Assembly: GCA_020696885.1 (NCBI GenBank)
Contig: JAJFMS010000074.1
Location: 1-8,989 of the forward strand
Length of the DNA stretch: 8,989 nucleotides
From: Armatimonadota bacterium
GTDB lineage: Bacteria; Armatimonadota; SYMT01
Reading direction: 5' to 3'
In this document: positions 1-5,846 of the stretch, piece by piece
Layout: each line of letters begins with the position of its first letter
Position numbering within the stretch: the stretch's first letter is position 1
Position numbers and translations under genes: made by a program
Notes under the pieces: generated by a model
Databases searched by the model: none
What the model was told of the DNA's origin: nothing
What the model saw: only the letters and a program-made list of their open reading frames with translations

Positions 1-381
1 GCCGACGCCGCCCTGCCCGAGCTGGAACGGCTGGGCTTCGGGCTGGAAGCGTTCGGGCGAGACGCGTTTCTGGTGCGCGCCGTGCCGGAGTTCGTCACAC
101 CCGGGGCAGAAGTGGCCACGGTGCGCGGGCTCCTGGACGAGCTGGAAGCGGCCCGAGCCGCAGGCGGCTCCGGCAGCCGGCCGGCGCTCACGGACCGGCT
201 GGCTGCCTCCGCCGCGTGCCGGTCCGCCGTCAAGAAGGGGATGGCGCTCGGCCTGGAGGAGCTGCGCCGTCTCCTAACGGACCTGGCCCGCACCACCAAT
301 CCCCACACCTGCCCGCACGGCTGTCCGATCACCATCGAGCTCACCTTCCACGAGCTGTTGAAGCGGTTCAAACGGATCTGA
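1..381 (+). CDS. mutL: DNA mismatch repair protein MutL, C-terminal fragment
   Basis: This is the last 126 codons of a gene whose start lies left of the window. MutL homodimerises through its C-terminal domain and links MutS mismatch recognition to strand incision. Visible landmarks are ACRSAVKKGM at about residues 72-81 of the fragment, CPHGCP at 104-109 and a terminal FKRI. These match the ACxxAV, CPHGRP and terminal FKR motifs of endonuclease-type MutL such as that of Bacillus subtilis. The Cys and His of CPHG bind the regulatory zinc in that family. The segment between about residues 41 and 63 is a loosely conserved Ala/Gly/Ser-rich stretch, as is usual for this domain. One oddity is that the normally invariant Arg of CPHGRP is Cys (codon 322-324). 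The nicking motif DQHA(x)2E(x)4E would lie upstream and cannot be checked. An endonuclease-type MutL implies a host without MutH. No convincing terminator follows. Confidence 0.9.
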   Translation, partial: ADAALPELERLGFGLEAFGRDAFLVRAVPEFVTPGAEVATVRGLLDELEAARAAGGSGSRPALTDRLAASAACRSAVKKGMALGLEELRRLLTDLARTTNPHTCPHGCPITIELTFHELLKRFKRI

Positions 382-622
382 CGGCACCCAGGTCGCCGAT
401 CCTTTGCCTCCGGGTTCTCATCCCGAGAGTACTCCGTAGGCAAGGCCCTTGTGGCCTGTTCGATCCCGGAGCGCCGTCTCATTAACGGCGTTACCTGCTG
501 GTGTTAGCGAAGGCCGCGATCGAACGAGGCACGAGGCCTCTGTCTTTAGGTGCTATCCGCATCGCGCGTTCGCTTAGCCACTATGGTCTTGAACCGTGAG
601 CCGACCGGCCCATCGCCGCACG
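382..622. other. Intergenic region between convergent mutL and the SUKH-like gene
   Basis: About 240 bases between two convergent stop codons. I see no supportable gene or RNA gene. Two small inverted repeats are present: CGCCGT/ACGGCG at 472-477 and 485-490 (7-nt loop), and GAGGC/GCCTC at 526-530 and 536-540 followed by TGTCTTT. The second could be a weak terminator for mutL, but its stem is only 5 bp and the T-run is short. Confidence 0.5.
526..547 (+). terminator. Weak candidate terminator after mutL
   Basis: A 5-bp stem GAGGC/GCCTC with a 5-nt loop is followed by TGTCTTT. It is the only plus-strand hairpin with a trailing T-run in the mutL-downstream gap. The stem is short and it lies about 145 bases after the stop codon, so support is poor. 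Confidence 0.2.
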
Positions 623-1300
623 CTAACGGGGCCATTCATTCAATATGACGCTCTCACGAGTCAAGAGCCTCTCGAACTCGGCCAGTTCTTGCTCGCCCTC
701 CGGTGTGCGGTACCACGCCTGGACAAAATCGTACCCCTCCGTCAGTTCGTAACCGCAGCGACCGACGCGCAGATGGGGGCCTTCCCACCACTTGACGAGC
801 CCGTCGGAAGCCTCGCGAATCGGCGCCAACGGAAGCCCGGTCTCAAACCGGCGATCATCGCGGGACACAAACCCTAACCGGCGACCTCGCCATTCAGCGC
901 TCGCCCGGAGCTCATCCTCCAGGGCGAACGACTCGATCCAGGTTGCCGCCGACTCGGCGACGGGGTTTTCCTCGTAGAAGATCCGGCCCGCCGGGTCGAG
1001 GTAGTACCGAAACTGGTCGGTTTCCTCCATCAGGCACGAGAAGAACGTCGCGCCGCATCTTTCCCAACTTTCGTACACCTCGATCGCCCCGTCATCTGTG
1101 TAATACATTACTTCGAACGCCCAGCGACCTGCCGTTGCCGAAACAAGCTCCAGTCCGCCGAAGTCGACCTGGAACTGCACGACCGGCGGCTCGACCGGTA
1201 AGCCAGCACTTCGCAAAGCCTGGGCTATTTCCGTCGCATCTCGGGGAGAGCAGGTCCAGGGCGAATTCTCGAGCAGCTTTCGAGCGCGCTCCGACAGCAC
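623..1300 (-). CDS. SUKH/SMI1-KNR4-like protein, possible toxin immunity protein
   Basis: A 225-residue protein begins at GTG 1300-1298. That start is chosen because a near-perfect Shine-Dalgarno AAGGAGG (1312-1306) sits 5 nt upstream. The in-frame ATG at 1375 would add 25 Pro/Val-rich residues that look non-coding and has no such site. The sequence shows a helical N-terminus (residues 1-33), then VQFQVDFGGLEL (41-52), whose FGGL is typical of the SUKH fold. Next come an aromatic/acidic beta-rich middle and YYLDPAGRIFYEENPVAESA (99-118). That last segment resembles the 'D-x-x-G-x-hydrophobic ... A-x-S' block seen before the last helix of many SUKH proteins. There is no signal peptide or membrane segment, so it should be cytosolic. 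In bacteria SUKH proteins are often immunity proteins against nuclease or deaminase toxins of contact-dependent or polymorphic toxin systems. No toxin is visible here, so the role is inferred. It is divergent from the J-domain gene. The C-terminal 90 residues are unrecognised. Confidence 0.55.
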   Translation of the reverse strand: MLSERARKLLENSPWTCSPRDATEIAQALRSAGLPVEPPVVQFQVDFGGLELVSATAGRWAFEVMYYTDDGAIEVYESWERCGATFFSCLMEETDQFRYYLDPAGRIFYEENPVAESAATWIESFALEDELRASAEWRGRRLGFVSRDDRRFETGLPLAPIREASDGLVKWWEGPHLRVGRCGYELTEGYDFVQAWYRTPEGEQELAEFERLLTRESVILNEWPR

Positions 1301-1305
1301 TTTGT

Positions 1306-1312
1306 CCTCCTT
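1306..1312 (-). promoter_or_regulatory. Shine-Dalgarno that fixes the GTG start of the SUKH-like gene
   Basis: The minus strand reads AAGGAGG followed by ACAAA and then GTG. The near-perfect anti-SD match and 5-nt spacing favour the GTG at 1300 over the upstream in-frame ATG at 1375. Confidence 0.75.
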
Positions 1313-1367
1313 CCAGACCGCCGCGCCGTGGACACCCACCACCGGTTGCGCAGGCGGCGGGAGCCAA

Positions 1368-1393
1368 CGGTACAATCGTCAGGAACGATACCG
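1368..1393. promoter_or_regulatory. Imperfect dyad in the divergent intergenic region
   Basis: CGGTA-caa-TCGT on the left faces ACGATACCG on the right across a 5-nt centre. This gives 9 paired positions interrupted by a 3-nt bulge. It lies about 55 bases upstream of the Shine-Dalgarno of the minus-strand SUKH-like gene, where an operator or promoter element could sit. No regulator gene is nearby. The site is seen in the sequence, but any function is speculation. Confidence 0.2.
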
Positions 1394-1447
1394 GCAATGA
1401 CGCACGGGCTCCGCGAGTATCCGAATCTGTCGCGGGAGCTCGCCCTC

Positions 1448-1477
1448 TGGACGAGTCCCCACTGCACCCACCATAAT
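1448..1477 (+). promoter_or_regulatory. Candidate sigma-70-type promoter for the J-domain gene
   Basis: A -35-like TGGACG (1448-1453, 4 of 6 consensus) is followed after 18 nt by a -10-like CATAAT (1472-1477, 5 of 6). The predicted transcript start would be near 1484, at the edge of the ribosome-binding site. The leader would then be only about 12 nt, which weakens the case. Confidence 0.3.
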
Positions 1478-1495
1478 GGCACCGGAGGGACCCGG

Positions 1496-1945
1496 ATGAG
1501 TATTCCCGATCGGCTGTGGCGAGTGGTCAAGGGGCAGTGGGCTCTGGCAAACGAGAAGATCGCGCAGGCCGAGGCGCAGGCGGATGCCTACCGGGAGCTT
1601 GCCGACACCCTACGCCAGGCACCCCCGACCACGCCCATTCCTACCCGCAGCGGAACCGCAGCCGGCTCGCCGATGAGTACCGGCGGCAACCCCACTGCGT
1701 CCACCGAGCACGACCCCCTGGACGCCTGCTACGCCCTGCTGCTCGTGGCTCCCGGCTCATCGCTCGAACAGATCGACGCGGCGTACCGGCAGCGGCTGAG
1801 CGAGCTGCACCCCGAGCACTACGCGGCCGGCTCACCCGAGCGCGCGCTGCAGGAAGGCAAGCGGGAGGCATTCAACGCCGCGCACGAGCGGCTGCGTGAT
1901 GCCCTGAACCCGACCGAGACCCGCTTCGAGCGACTGGAGTTCTAG
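1496..1945 (+). CDS. Small J-domain-like protein with HPE in place of HPD
   Basis: A 149-residue protein. The start is ATG 1496, preceded by GGAGG (1484-1488) at 7 nt; longer in-frame extensions have no such site. Residues 1-41 are predicted helical and charged, with an Ala/Glu/Gln run (KIAQAEAQADAYRELADTLR) of coiled-coil character. Residues 42-72 form a Pro/Thr/Ser/Gly-rich linker. Residues 73-149 match a J-domain: DPLDACYALLLVAPGSS, then the helix QIDAAYRQRLSELHPE, then helix III (AFNAAHERLRDAL) and a terminal RFERLEF where J-domains usually end R-x-x-Y-D. J-domains stimulate DnaK/Hsp70 ATPase through HPD; here residues 105-107 are HPE. The helix II basic residues are also reduced. It may be a weak or altered Hsp70 partner, or a J-fold used for something else. 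It lacks the G/F, zinc-finger and C-terminal domains of DnaJ. Its stop codon overlaps the left end of the downstream MITE-like element. Confidence 0.75.
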   Translation: MSIPDRLWRVVKGQWALANEKIAQAEAQADAYRELADTLRQAPPTTPIPTRSGTAAGSPMSTGGNPTASTEHDPLDACYALLLVAPGSSLEQIDAAYRQRLSELHPEHYAAGSPERALQEGKREAFNAAHERLRDALNPTETRFERLEF

Positions 1946-1969
1946 CCCGAATAATTCACGACAGCCTGG
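1944..1969 (+). repeat. Left terminal inverted repeat of the MITE-like element
   Basis: It matches the reverse complement of 2131-2156 at 22 of 26 positions. Its first two bases, AG, are the last two bases of the TAG stop codon of the J-domain gene. Confidence 0.6.
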
Positions 1970-2130
1970 GATTGCCGAACCACCGTACTCCATTCGCCGT
2001 TGGGGTCGGACTGAGCCGAGGAGGCTCGCAGCCTAGGAAGTGAGCTTCGCGCGGCCTGGCTTTGGCCGGGCGAGGCTCGCTGACGACGGATCCGAGCCCG
2101 GGTGCCCTTCGGGCGAGGGCCAGTCCCACA

Positions 2131-2156
2131 CCAGGATCGCGTGAATTATCCGGGCT
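2131..2156 (-). repeat. Right terminal inverted repeat of the MITE-like element
   Basis: On the minus strand it reads AGCCCGGATAATTCACG followed by CGATCCTGG. It differs from the left end at 4 of 26 positions. Confidence 0.6.
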
Positions 2157-2187
2157 CATGGCCCAAACCCGTCAGGACGCCTACGCT

Positions 2188-2219
2188 TTGACCGTTCTCC
2201 CCGCTGGTTGCGGTATCAT
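2188..2219 (+). promoter_or_regulatory. Candidate promoter for the pdh operon
   Basis: TTGACC (2188-2193) resembles a -35 box and TATCAT (2214-2219) a -10 box. The 20-nt spacer is longer than the usual 16-18, so this may not be a standard pair. If used, transcription would start near 2226 and leave a leader of about 170 nt before pdhA. Confidence 0.3.
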
Positions 2220-2245
2220 ACAAGGTCGGAGAGGTTCCGTCGCCA

Positions 2246-2294
2246 GGCACGCAGCGCCGCGGGCCAGTCCCCCCAGGGACGGCCGCGCCGTGCG
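2246..2294 (+). other. GC-rich imperfect hairpin in the pdh leader
   Basis: The outer stem GCACG (2247-2251) pairs with CGTGC (2289-2293). An inner stem GGCC (2262-2265) pairs with GGCC (2281-2284), and the tip GTCCC (2267-2271) pairs with GGGAC (2276-2280) around a CCCA loop. No T-run follows, so it is not an intrinsic terminator. It does not match a riboswitch class I know. It may affect message stability or translation of the operon. Confidence 0.35.
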
Positions 2295-2398
2295 CCGGAC
2301 AGCTACCGAGCAATTAAACTGGATGGCTGCAGTCTTCGTGTTAAACTTCCCCTGTTGCGTCGCACGGGCGCAGTCCATCTTGAGCTTCTGGGAACCGC

Positions 2399-3352
2399 AT
2401 GGATAAGAAAGAAGTTTTGCGCATCTATCGCCAGATGCTGGTGATCCGCCTCTTCGAGGACCGGTCCGGCGTCGCGTATATGCAGGACAAGATCGGTGGC
2501 TACCTGCACCTCTACATCGGTCAGGAAGCGGTGGCCTGCGGACTGGTCTCTGCGCTGCAGCCGCAAGATCGCGTCATCGCGTCCTACCGCGATCACGGTC
2601 ACTACATCGCCTGTGGCGGCGACATCAACGAGGGGATGGCGGAGCTGTACGGCAAAGCCACCGGTTGCTCTCGCGGCAAGGGGGGCTCCATGCACCTCTT
2701 TAGCAAAGAGCACCGGTTCTACGGCGGCAGCGGCATCGTTGGGGCGGGTATCGGTCTGGGCACCGGGCTCGCCTTTGCTTTGAAATACCGGGAAGAAAAG
2801 GGGGTGTGCCTCTGCTTCTTCGGGGACGGCGCCTGCCAGACCGGCATCTTCCACGAGTCGATGAACCTCGCCTCCCTCTGGAAGCTGCCTATCATCTTCA
2901 TCATCGAGAACAACGGCTACGCGATGGGCACGTCCGTGGACCGCTCGTCCTCGGAGCCTGAGTTCTACAAGCGCGCTGCGGGTTACCGGATGCACGGTGA
3001 GCGCGTGGACGGGATGGACCTCTTCAAGGTGCGCGAAGTGGCGGACCGGTTGATCCCGCAGGTGCGGGAGACCTCCGAGCCGGTGCTGCTCGAGGTGCTG
3101 ACTTACCGTTACCGCGGCCACGGCGCGGCGGACCCCGGCAAGTACCGCACCAAGGAAGAGGTGGAGGAGTGGACCCAGCGCGACCCGATCGGCATGGTCG
3201 AGACGTGGCTGCTCAAGAACAAGGTGATCAAGGACGAGGACGTCAAGAGCATCCATGCCGAGGTGCAGGCTGAAGTGGAAGAATGCCTGCGCTTCGCCGA
3301 GGAGAGCCCGTGGCCCACTCCGGAGTCGCTGTACGAAGACGTCTACGCATAA
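2399..3352 (+). CDS. pdhA: Pyruvate dehydrogenase E1 component, alpha subunit
   Basis: A 317-residue thiamine-diphosphate enzyme subunit. With E1 beta it decarboxylates pyruvate and passes the acetyl group to the lipoyl arm of E2. The TPP motif is clear: GDGACQ at 142-147 and the closing ENN at 170-172, the standard GDG...NN spacing. Other family blocks are GGYLHLYIGQEAVACGL (33-49), SYRDHGHYI (62-70) and KGGSMHLF (94-101). The loop RYRGHGAADPGKYR (237-250) is the active-site loop; many relatives read RGHS there, here RGHG. Length is close to the short bacterial and plastid type (about 320-340). The ATG at 2399 has only a weak GGGA upstream at about 6 nt, but it aligns with known N-termini and no better start is evident. 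It is the first gene of pdhA-pdhB-pdhC. A branched-chain 2-oxoacid E1 is the main alternative, but the E1-alpha sequence and neighbours favour pyruvate. Confidence 0.95.
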   Translation: MDKKEVLRIYRQMLVIRLFEDRSGVAYMQDKIGGYLHLYIGQEAVACGLVSALQPQDRVIASYRDHGHYIACGGDINEGMAELYGKATGCSRGKGGSMHLFSKEHRFYGGSGIVGAGIGLGTGLAFALKYREEKGVCLCFFGDGACQTGIFHESMNLASLWKLPIIFIIENNGYAMGTSVDRSSSEPEFYKRAAGYRMHGERVDGMDLFKVREVADRLIPQVRETSEPVLLEVLTYRYRGHGAADPGKYRTKEEVEEWTQRDPIGMVETWLLKNKVIKDEDVKSIHAEVQAEVEECLRFAEESPWPTPESLYEDVYA

Positions 3353-3355
3353 GGT

Positions 3356-3390
3356 CGCCGGAAGTCCGCCGGCGCGGCTCAACGCGCCGG
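3356..3390 (+). other. Intercistronic hairpins between pdhA and pdhB
   Basis: In the 68-base gap a perfect 8-bp stem CCGGCGCG (3369-3376) / CGCGCCGG (3383-3390) closes a 6-nt loop. A competing 6-bp stem, CGCCGG (3356-3361) / CCGGCG (3369-3374), uses the same bases, so only one can form at a time. There is no T-run. These could be RNA processing or stability elements tuning pdhB relative to pdhA. Confidence 0.4.
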
Positions 3391-3420
3391 TGCGCTACCC
3401 GACACATCTGGATTTGAGAG

Positions 3421-4416
3421 ATGCCCGTAATTACATACCGTGAGGCGCTGCGCCAGGCGCTCATCGAAGAGATGGAGCGTGATCCGGACGTCCTGATCAT
3501 GGGCGAGGAAGTCGCCCAGTACCAGGGGACGTTCCGTGTAACGGAAGGTCTGTTGGATCGCTTCGGGGCGAAGCGCGTGGTGGATACCCCCATCTCTGAA
3601 GAAGGGTTCACCGCCGTGGCCGTGGGGGCCACCATGATGGAGTTGAAGCCGGTGGTCGAGTTCATGACCATCAACTTCTGCATCCGGGCTCTGGACGCCA
3701 TCGTCAACCACGCGGCGAAGCACCTGTATATGTCCGGCGGACAGTTCCCGTGTGGGATGGTGATCCGAGCCCCCAACGGTAAGGGGGAGCGCCTCGCCGC
3801 CCAGCACAGCCACGCCCTGGAAGCCTGGTTCATGTACATGAACGGCCTCAAGGTGGTGCTGCCCTCCACCCCGGCGGATGCCCGCGGCCTGCTGAAGGCA
3901 GCGATCCGCGACCCCAACCCGGTGATCTTCCTGGAGCACGCCGCGCTCTACTCCACCAAGGGTGAAGTGAGCGAGGACGACGAGATCGTGCCGATCGGCA
4001 AGGCGGCCGTGCGGCGCGAAGGAACGGACGTCACCCTGGTGAGCTACTCCCGGATGGCACAGGTCTGTTTGCGCGCCGCCGAGACGCTTGCCAAGGAAGG
4101 CATTGAGTGCGAGGTGCTGGACCTCCGCTCGCTGGTGCCGATGGACGAGGAAGCGCTGGTGGCGGCGGTGGCGAAGACGCACCGCGCCGTGGTGGTGACC
4201 GAAGAGAACCCGGTCTGCAGCGCGGCTTCCGAGATCGTGAAGCGAATCTCCACCCTGGCGTTCGATGAGCTGGACGCCCCGGTGGAGATGGTGACGGGCG
4301 AAGACACCCCGCTACCGTATTCGCGGCCGCTGGAGAAGCAGTGGGCTCCGGACGAAGCGCGGATCATTGAGGCGGTGCGGCGCACGCTGGCGCGCACGAA
4401 TGGTGCGGGAGGGTAA
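3421..4416 (+). CDS. pdhB: Pyruvate dehydrogenase E1 component, beta subunit
   Basis: A 331-residue partner of E1 alpha; the two form the alpha2-beta2 E1 that carries out the TPP-dependent decarboxylation. Typical blocks are ITYREALRQAL at the start, GEEVAQYQGTFRVTEGL (28-44) with the Glu pair that contacts TPP, and DTPISEEGFTAVAVGA. Further on are KHLYMSGGQFPCGMVIR, AAQHSHALEAWF, GLKVVLPSTPADARGLLKAA and NPVIFLEH. The C-terminal half (from about residue 200) is the transketolase C-terminal fold, with EVLDLRSLVPMD and VVVTEENP. Length matches the family (about 325-335). There is no N-terminal lipoyl domain, unlike alpha-proteobacterial PdhB. The ATG at 3421 follows a poor GAGAG ribosome site, so translation may depend on the structured 68-base gap or on readthrough from pdhA. 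The stop is 7 nt before the pdhC start. Confidence 0.95.
   Translation: MPVITYREALRQALIEEMERDPDVLIMGEEVAQYQGTFRVTEGLLDRFGAKRVVDTPISEEGFTAVAVGATMMELKPVVEFMTINFCIRALDAIVNHAAKHLYMSGGQFPCGMVIRAPNGKGERLAAQHSHALEAWFMYMNGLKVVLPSTPADARGLLKAAIRDPNPVIFLEHAALYSTKGEVSEDDEIVPIGKAAVRREGTDVTLVSYSRMAQVCLRAAETLAKEGIECEVLDLRSLVPMDEEALVAAVAKTHRAVVVTEENPVCSAASEIVKRISTLAFDELDAPVEMVTGEDTPLPYSRPLEKQWAPDEARIIEAVRRTLARTNGAGG
4407..4413 (+). promoter_or_regulatory. Ribosome-binding site that sets the pdhC start
   Basis: GGGAGGG lies inside the last codons of pdhB, 10 nt before ATG 4424. It supports that start over the in-frame upstream ATG at 4367, which would overlap pdhB and add 19 Arg-rich residues absent from E2 proteins. 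Confidence 0.65.
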
Positions 4417-4423
4417 TCGGGTT

Positions 4424-5698
4424 ATGCCGGAATTGCTCATGCCCAAGACGGGCGACGGAATGGAGGAGGGCACGCTCCTTCGCTGGCTCAAGAAGCCCGG
4501 TGATCAGATCGCCTACATGGAGGCCTTTGCCGAGATCCAGACGGACAAGGCAACGATCGAGATTCAGTCCACCGAGAAGGGCCAGCTCACCGAAATCCTC
4601 GTGCAGGAAGGCGAGACCGTTCCGATTGGCACCCCGATCGGTGTGATCGGTGAGCGGTCGGCGTCGACTGCCAATAGCGAGCCGGCAGACGCGAAGGCCG
4701 CGGAGACGGAAGCAAAGCCGGCGGAGACAGAAGCTAAGCCGGCCGAAACGTCCACGGCACCGCCCGAGCCGCAGCCGGCGGGCGGTGAGCAGGCAGCCGC
4801 GCCGAGCAACGGTCAGCGCGTGAAGGCCAGCCCGCTCGCGCGGAAGACCGCCAGCGCGCTGGGTGTGGACCTCAGCGGTGTTAAGGGGACCGGTCCGGGT
4901 GGACGGATCATCGCCGCGGACGTATCGGAAGCGAAGCGCACGGGCGCGCCGACGGCTCCGGCCGCAGCGAGCGCCGGCGTCGCGCTCAGCCCGGGCGTGC
5001 CGGCAGCAAACCTGGCCGGACAGCGGAAGCCGATGTCGCCGATGCGTAAGGTGATTGCGCGCCGGCTGCTGCAGAGCAAGCAGACGGTACCGCACTTCTA
5101 CCTGACGCTGGACATAGACATGCGGGCAGCCTCCAAGCTGCGCGCGGAGTTCAACGCCGGCGCCGGGGAAGACCGCCGCATCTCGTTCAACGACATGGTC
5201 GTCCGGGCATGCGTGCTGGCACTTGAGAAGTTTCCGGCGGTGCGGTCGCAGATCGACGGCGACCAACTGCTGACGCCGGACGCGATCAACATCGGCGTGG
5301 CGGTGGCCCTGGATGAAGGGCTCATCGTGCCGGTGATCAAGGACGCCGCGAACAAGAGCATCTCCGCCATCGGCCGCGAGACGCGCTCGCTGGCGGACCG
5401 CGCGCGGAAGGGCGGCCTGGGAGCGGAAGACTACAGCGGCGGCACGTTCACCGTCTCCAACCTGGGGATGTTCGACGTAACGCAGTTCCAGGCGATCATC
5501 AACCCGCCGGAGACCGCCATCGTCGCCGTGGGAGCGATCCGGGACACCCCGATCGTGGACAACGGCGAGATCAAGCCGGGCAAGCAGATGTACCTGACGA
5601 TCAGCGCGGACCACCGCGTGGCCGACGGGCACGTGGCGGCGCAGTTCATGCAGGAAGTAAAGCGCCTGCTGCAGAGCCCGCTGAACCTGCTGGGGTAG
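4424..5698 (+). CDS. pdhC: Dihydrolipoamide acetyltransferase, E2 of pyruvate dehydrogenase
   Basis: A 424-residue core enzyme of the complex. It takes the acetyl group from E1 on a swinging lipoyl-lysine and transfers it to CoA. Domain order: one lipoyl domain (1-77) with the lipoylated Lys42 in the TDKA turn. Next is an Ala/Pro/Glu linker (about 78-130) containing a tandem AETEAKP repeat. The peripheral subunit-binding domain (about 133-170) reads KASPLARKTASALGVDLSGV...GTGPGGRI and docks E1 or E3. A second Ala/Pro linker follows, then the catalytic domain (about 199-424). The acetyltransferase signature is SADHRVADG (394-402), with catalytic His397 and Asp401. The substrate is read from context (adjacent pdhA and pdhB). 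The start is ATG 4424 behind GGGAGGG. It is the last gene of the operon and is followed 23 nt later by a strong terminator. E3 (lipoamide dehydrogenase) is not in the window. Confidence 0.95.
   Translation: MPELLMPKTGDGMEEGTLLRWLKKPGDQIAYMEAFAEIQTDKATIEIQSTEKGQLTEILVQEGETVPIGTPIGVIGERSASTANSEPADAKAAETEAKPAETEAKPAETSTAPPEPQPAGGEQAAAPSNGQRVKASPLARKTASALGVDLSGVKGTGPGGRIIAADVSEAKRTGAPTAPAAASAGVALSPGVPAANLAGQRKPMSPMRKVIARRLLQSKQTVPHFYLTLDIDMRAASKLRAEFNAGAGEDRRISFNDMVVRACVLALEKFPAVRSQIDGDQLLTPDAINIGVAVALDEGLIVPVIKDAANKSISAIGRETRSLADRARKGGLGAEDYSGGTFTVSNLGMFDVTQFQAIINPPETAIVAVGAIRDTPIVDNGEIKPGKQMYLTISADHRVADGHVAAQFMQEVKRLLQSPLNLLG
4700..4750 (+). repeat. Tandem 21-bp repeat encoding AETEAKP in the E2 linker
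   Basis: Two full units (4700-4720 and 4721-4741) and a partial third (4742-4750) encode AETEAKP-AETEAKP-AET. The copies differ at third positions (ACG/ACA, GCA/GCT), so the repeat is not brand-new. Flexible Ala/Pro/charged linkers next to the lipoyl domain let it swing between active sites, and length changes by such repeats are common. Confidence 0.8.
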
Positions 5699-5721
5699 CC
5701 ACCGCCGGTGGGATAGAATGG

Positions 5722-5756
5722 ACGGGCCGGGGAGCGCTTGCTCCCCGGCCCGTTTT
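5722..5756 (+). terminator. Intrinsic terminator of the pdhA-pdhB-pdhC operon
   Basis: A perfect 14-bp stem (5722-5735 with 5740-5753), starting ACGGGCCGGGGAGC, closes a GCTT loop and runs into TTTT then CATT. It begins 23 nt after the pdhC stop. On the opposite strand the stem is followed by CCATTC, without a T-run, so it should act mainly on the plus strand. Confidence 0.92.
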
Positions 5757-5846
5757 CATTGCTGGAGGGCGCTACAGCGGACGGTGACCGTCTGGCGAGA
5801 CCGGTACTGCTACCGGGAACAATCGCCCCTTCGCAAAGACGCACCC
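5757..5846. other. Short convergent intergenic stretch with two small dyads
   Basis: Between the pdh terminator and the repeat copy lie two short inverted repeats: GACGGT/ACCGTC (5780-5785, 5787-5792) and CCGGTA/TACCGG around CTGC (5801-5806, 5811-5816). Neither has a T-run on either strand. No gene is seen. Confidence 0.4.

Larger units (their letters stand above)
1944..2156. repeat. MITE-like element with 26-bp imperfect terminal inverted repeats
   Basis: The left end starts AGCCCGAATAATTCACG at 1944. The right end, read on the opposite strand from 2156, starts AGCCCGGATAATTCACG. Over 26 bases (1944-1969 and 2131-2156) the two ends agree at 22 positions, including a shared CCTGG at the inner edge. 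The 213-bp unit has no credible coding region. It contains further inverted or repeated blocks, such as GCCCTTCGGGC and GAGGCTCGC, which occurs twice. Small size, matched inverted ends and lack of a transposase fit a miniature inverted-repeat transposable element, probably moved by a full-length relative elsewhere. I see no clear target-site duplication. A structured RNA or a REP-type element is the alternative. Confidence 0.6.

Noticed and set aside
440..478. Possible tRNA T-arm around GTTCGATCCC
   Set aside because: The flanking bases do not form a 5-bp T-stem, and no acceptor, D or anticodon arms can be found.
1301..1375. N-terminal extension of the SUKH-like protein to ATG 1375
   Set aside because: The extension lacks a ribosome site, is Pro/Val-rich and non-domain-like. 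The GTG at 1300 has AAGGAGG at ideal spacing.
1956..2159. 67-codon minus-strand frame inside the MITE-like element
   Set aside because: It spans the inverted ends, is Arg/Pro-rich, and has no ribosome-binding site. It is better explained as repeat sequence.
2303..3382. Open frame of 359 codons on the minus strand opposite pdhA
   Set aside because: It is antisense to a well-supported E1-alpha gene. Its His/Leu/Val-rich translation is typical of the complement of GC-rich codons and resembles no protein I know.
4367..4423. Earlier in-frame start for pdhC
   Set aside because: It would overlap pdhB by 50 bases and add 19 Arg-rich residues before the canonical MPELLMPKTGDGMEEG lipoyl-domain start.
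4364..5632. Open frame of 422 codons on the minus strand opposite pdhC
   Set aside because: It is antisense to the E2 gene, Arg/His-rich throughout and has no ribosome site; an artefact of high third-position GC.
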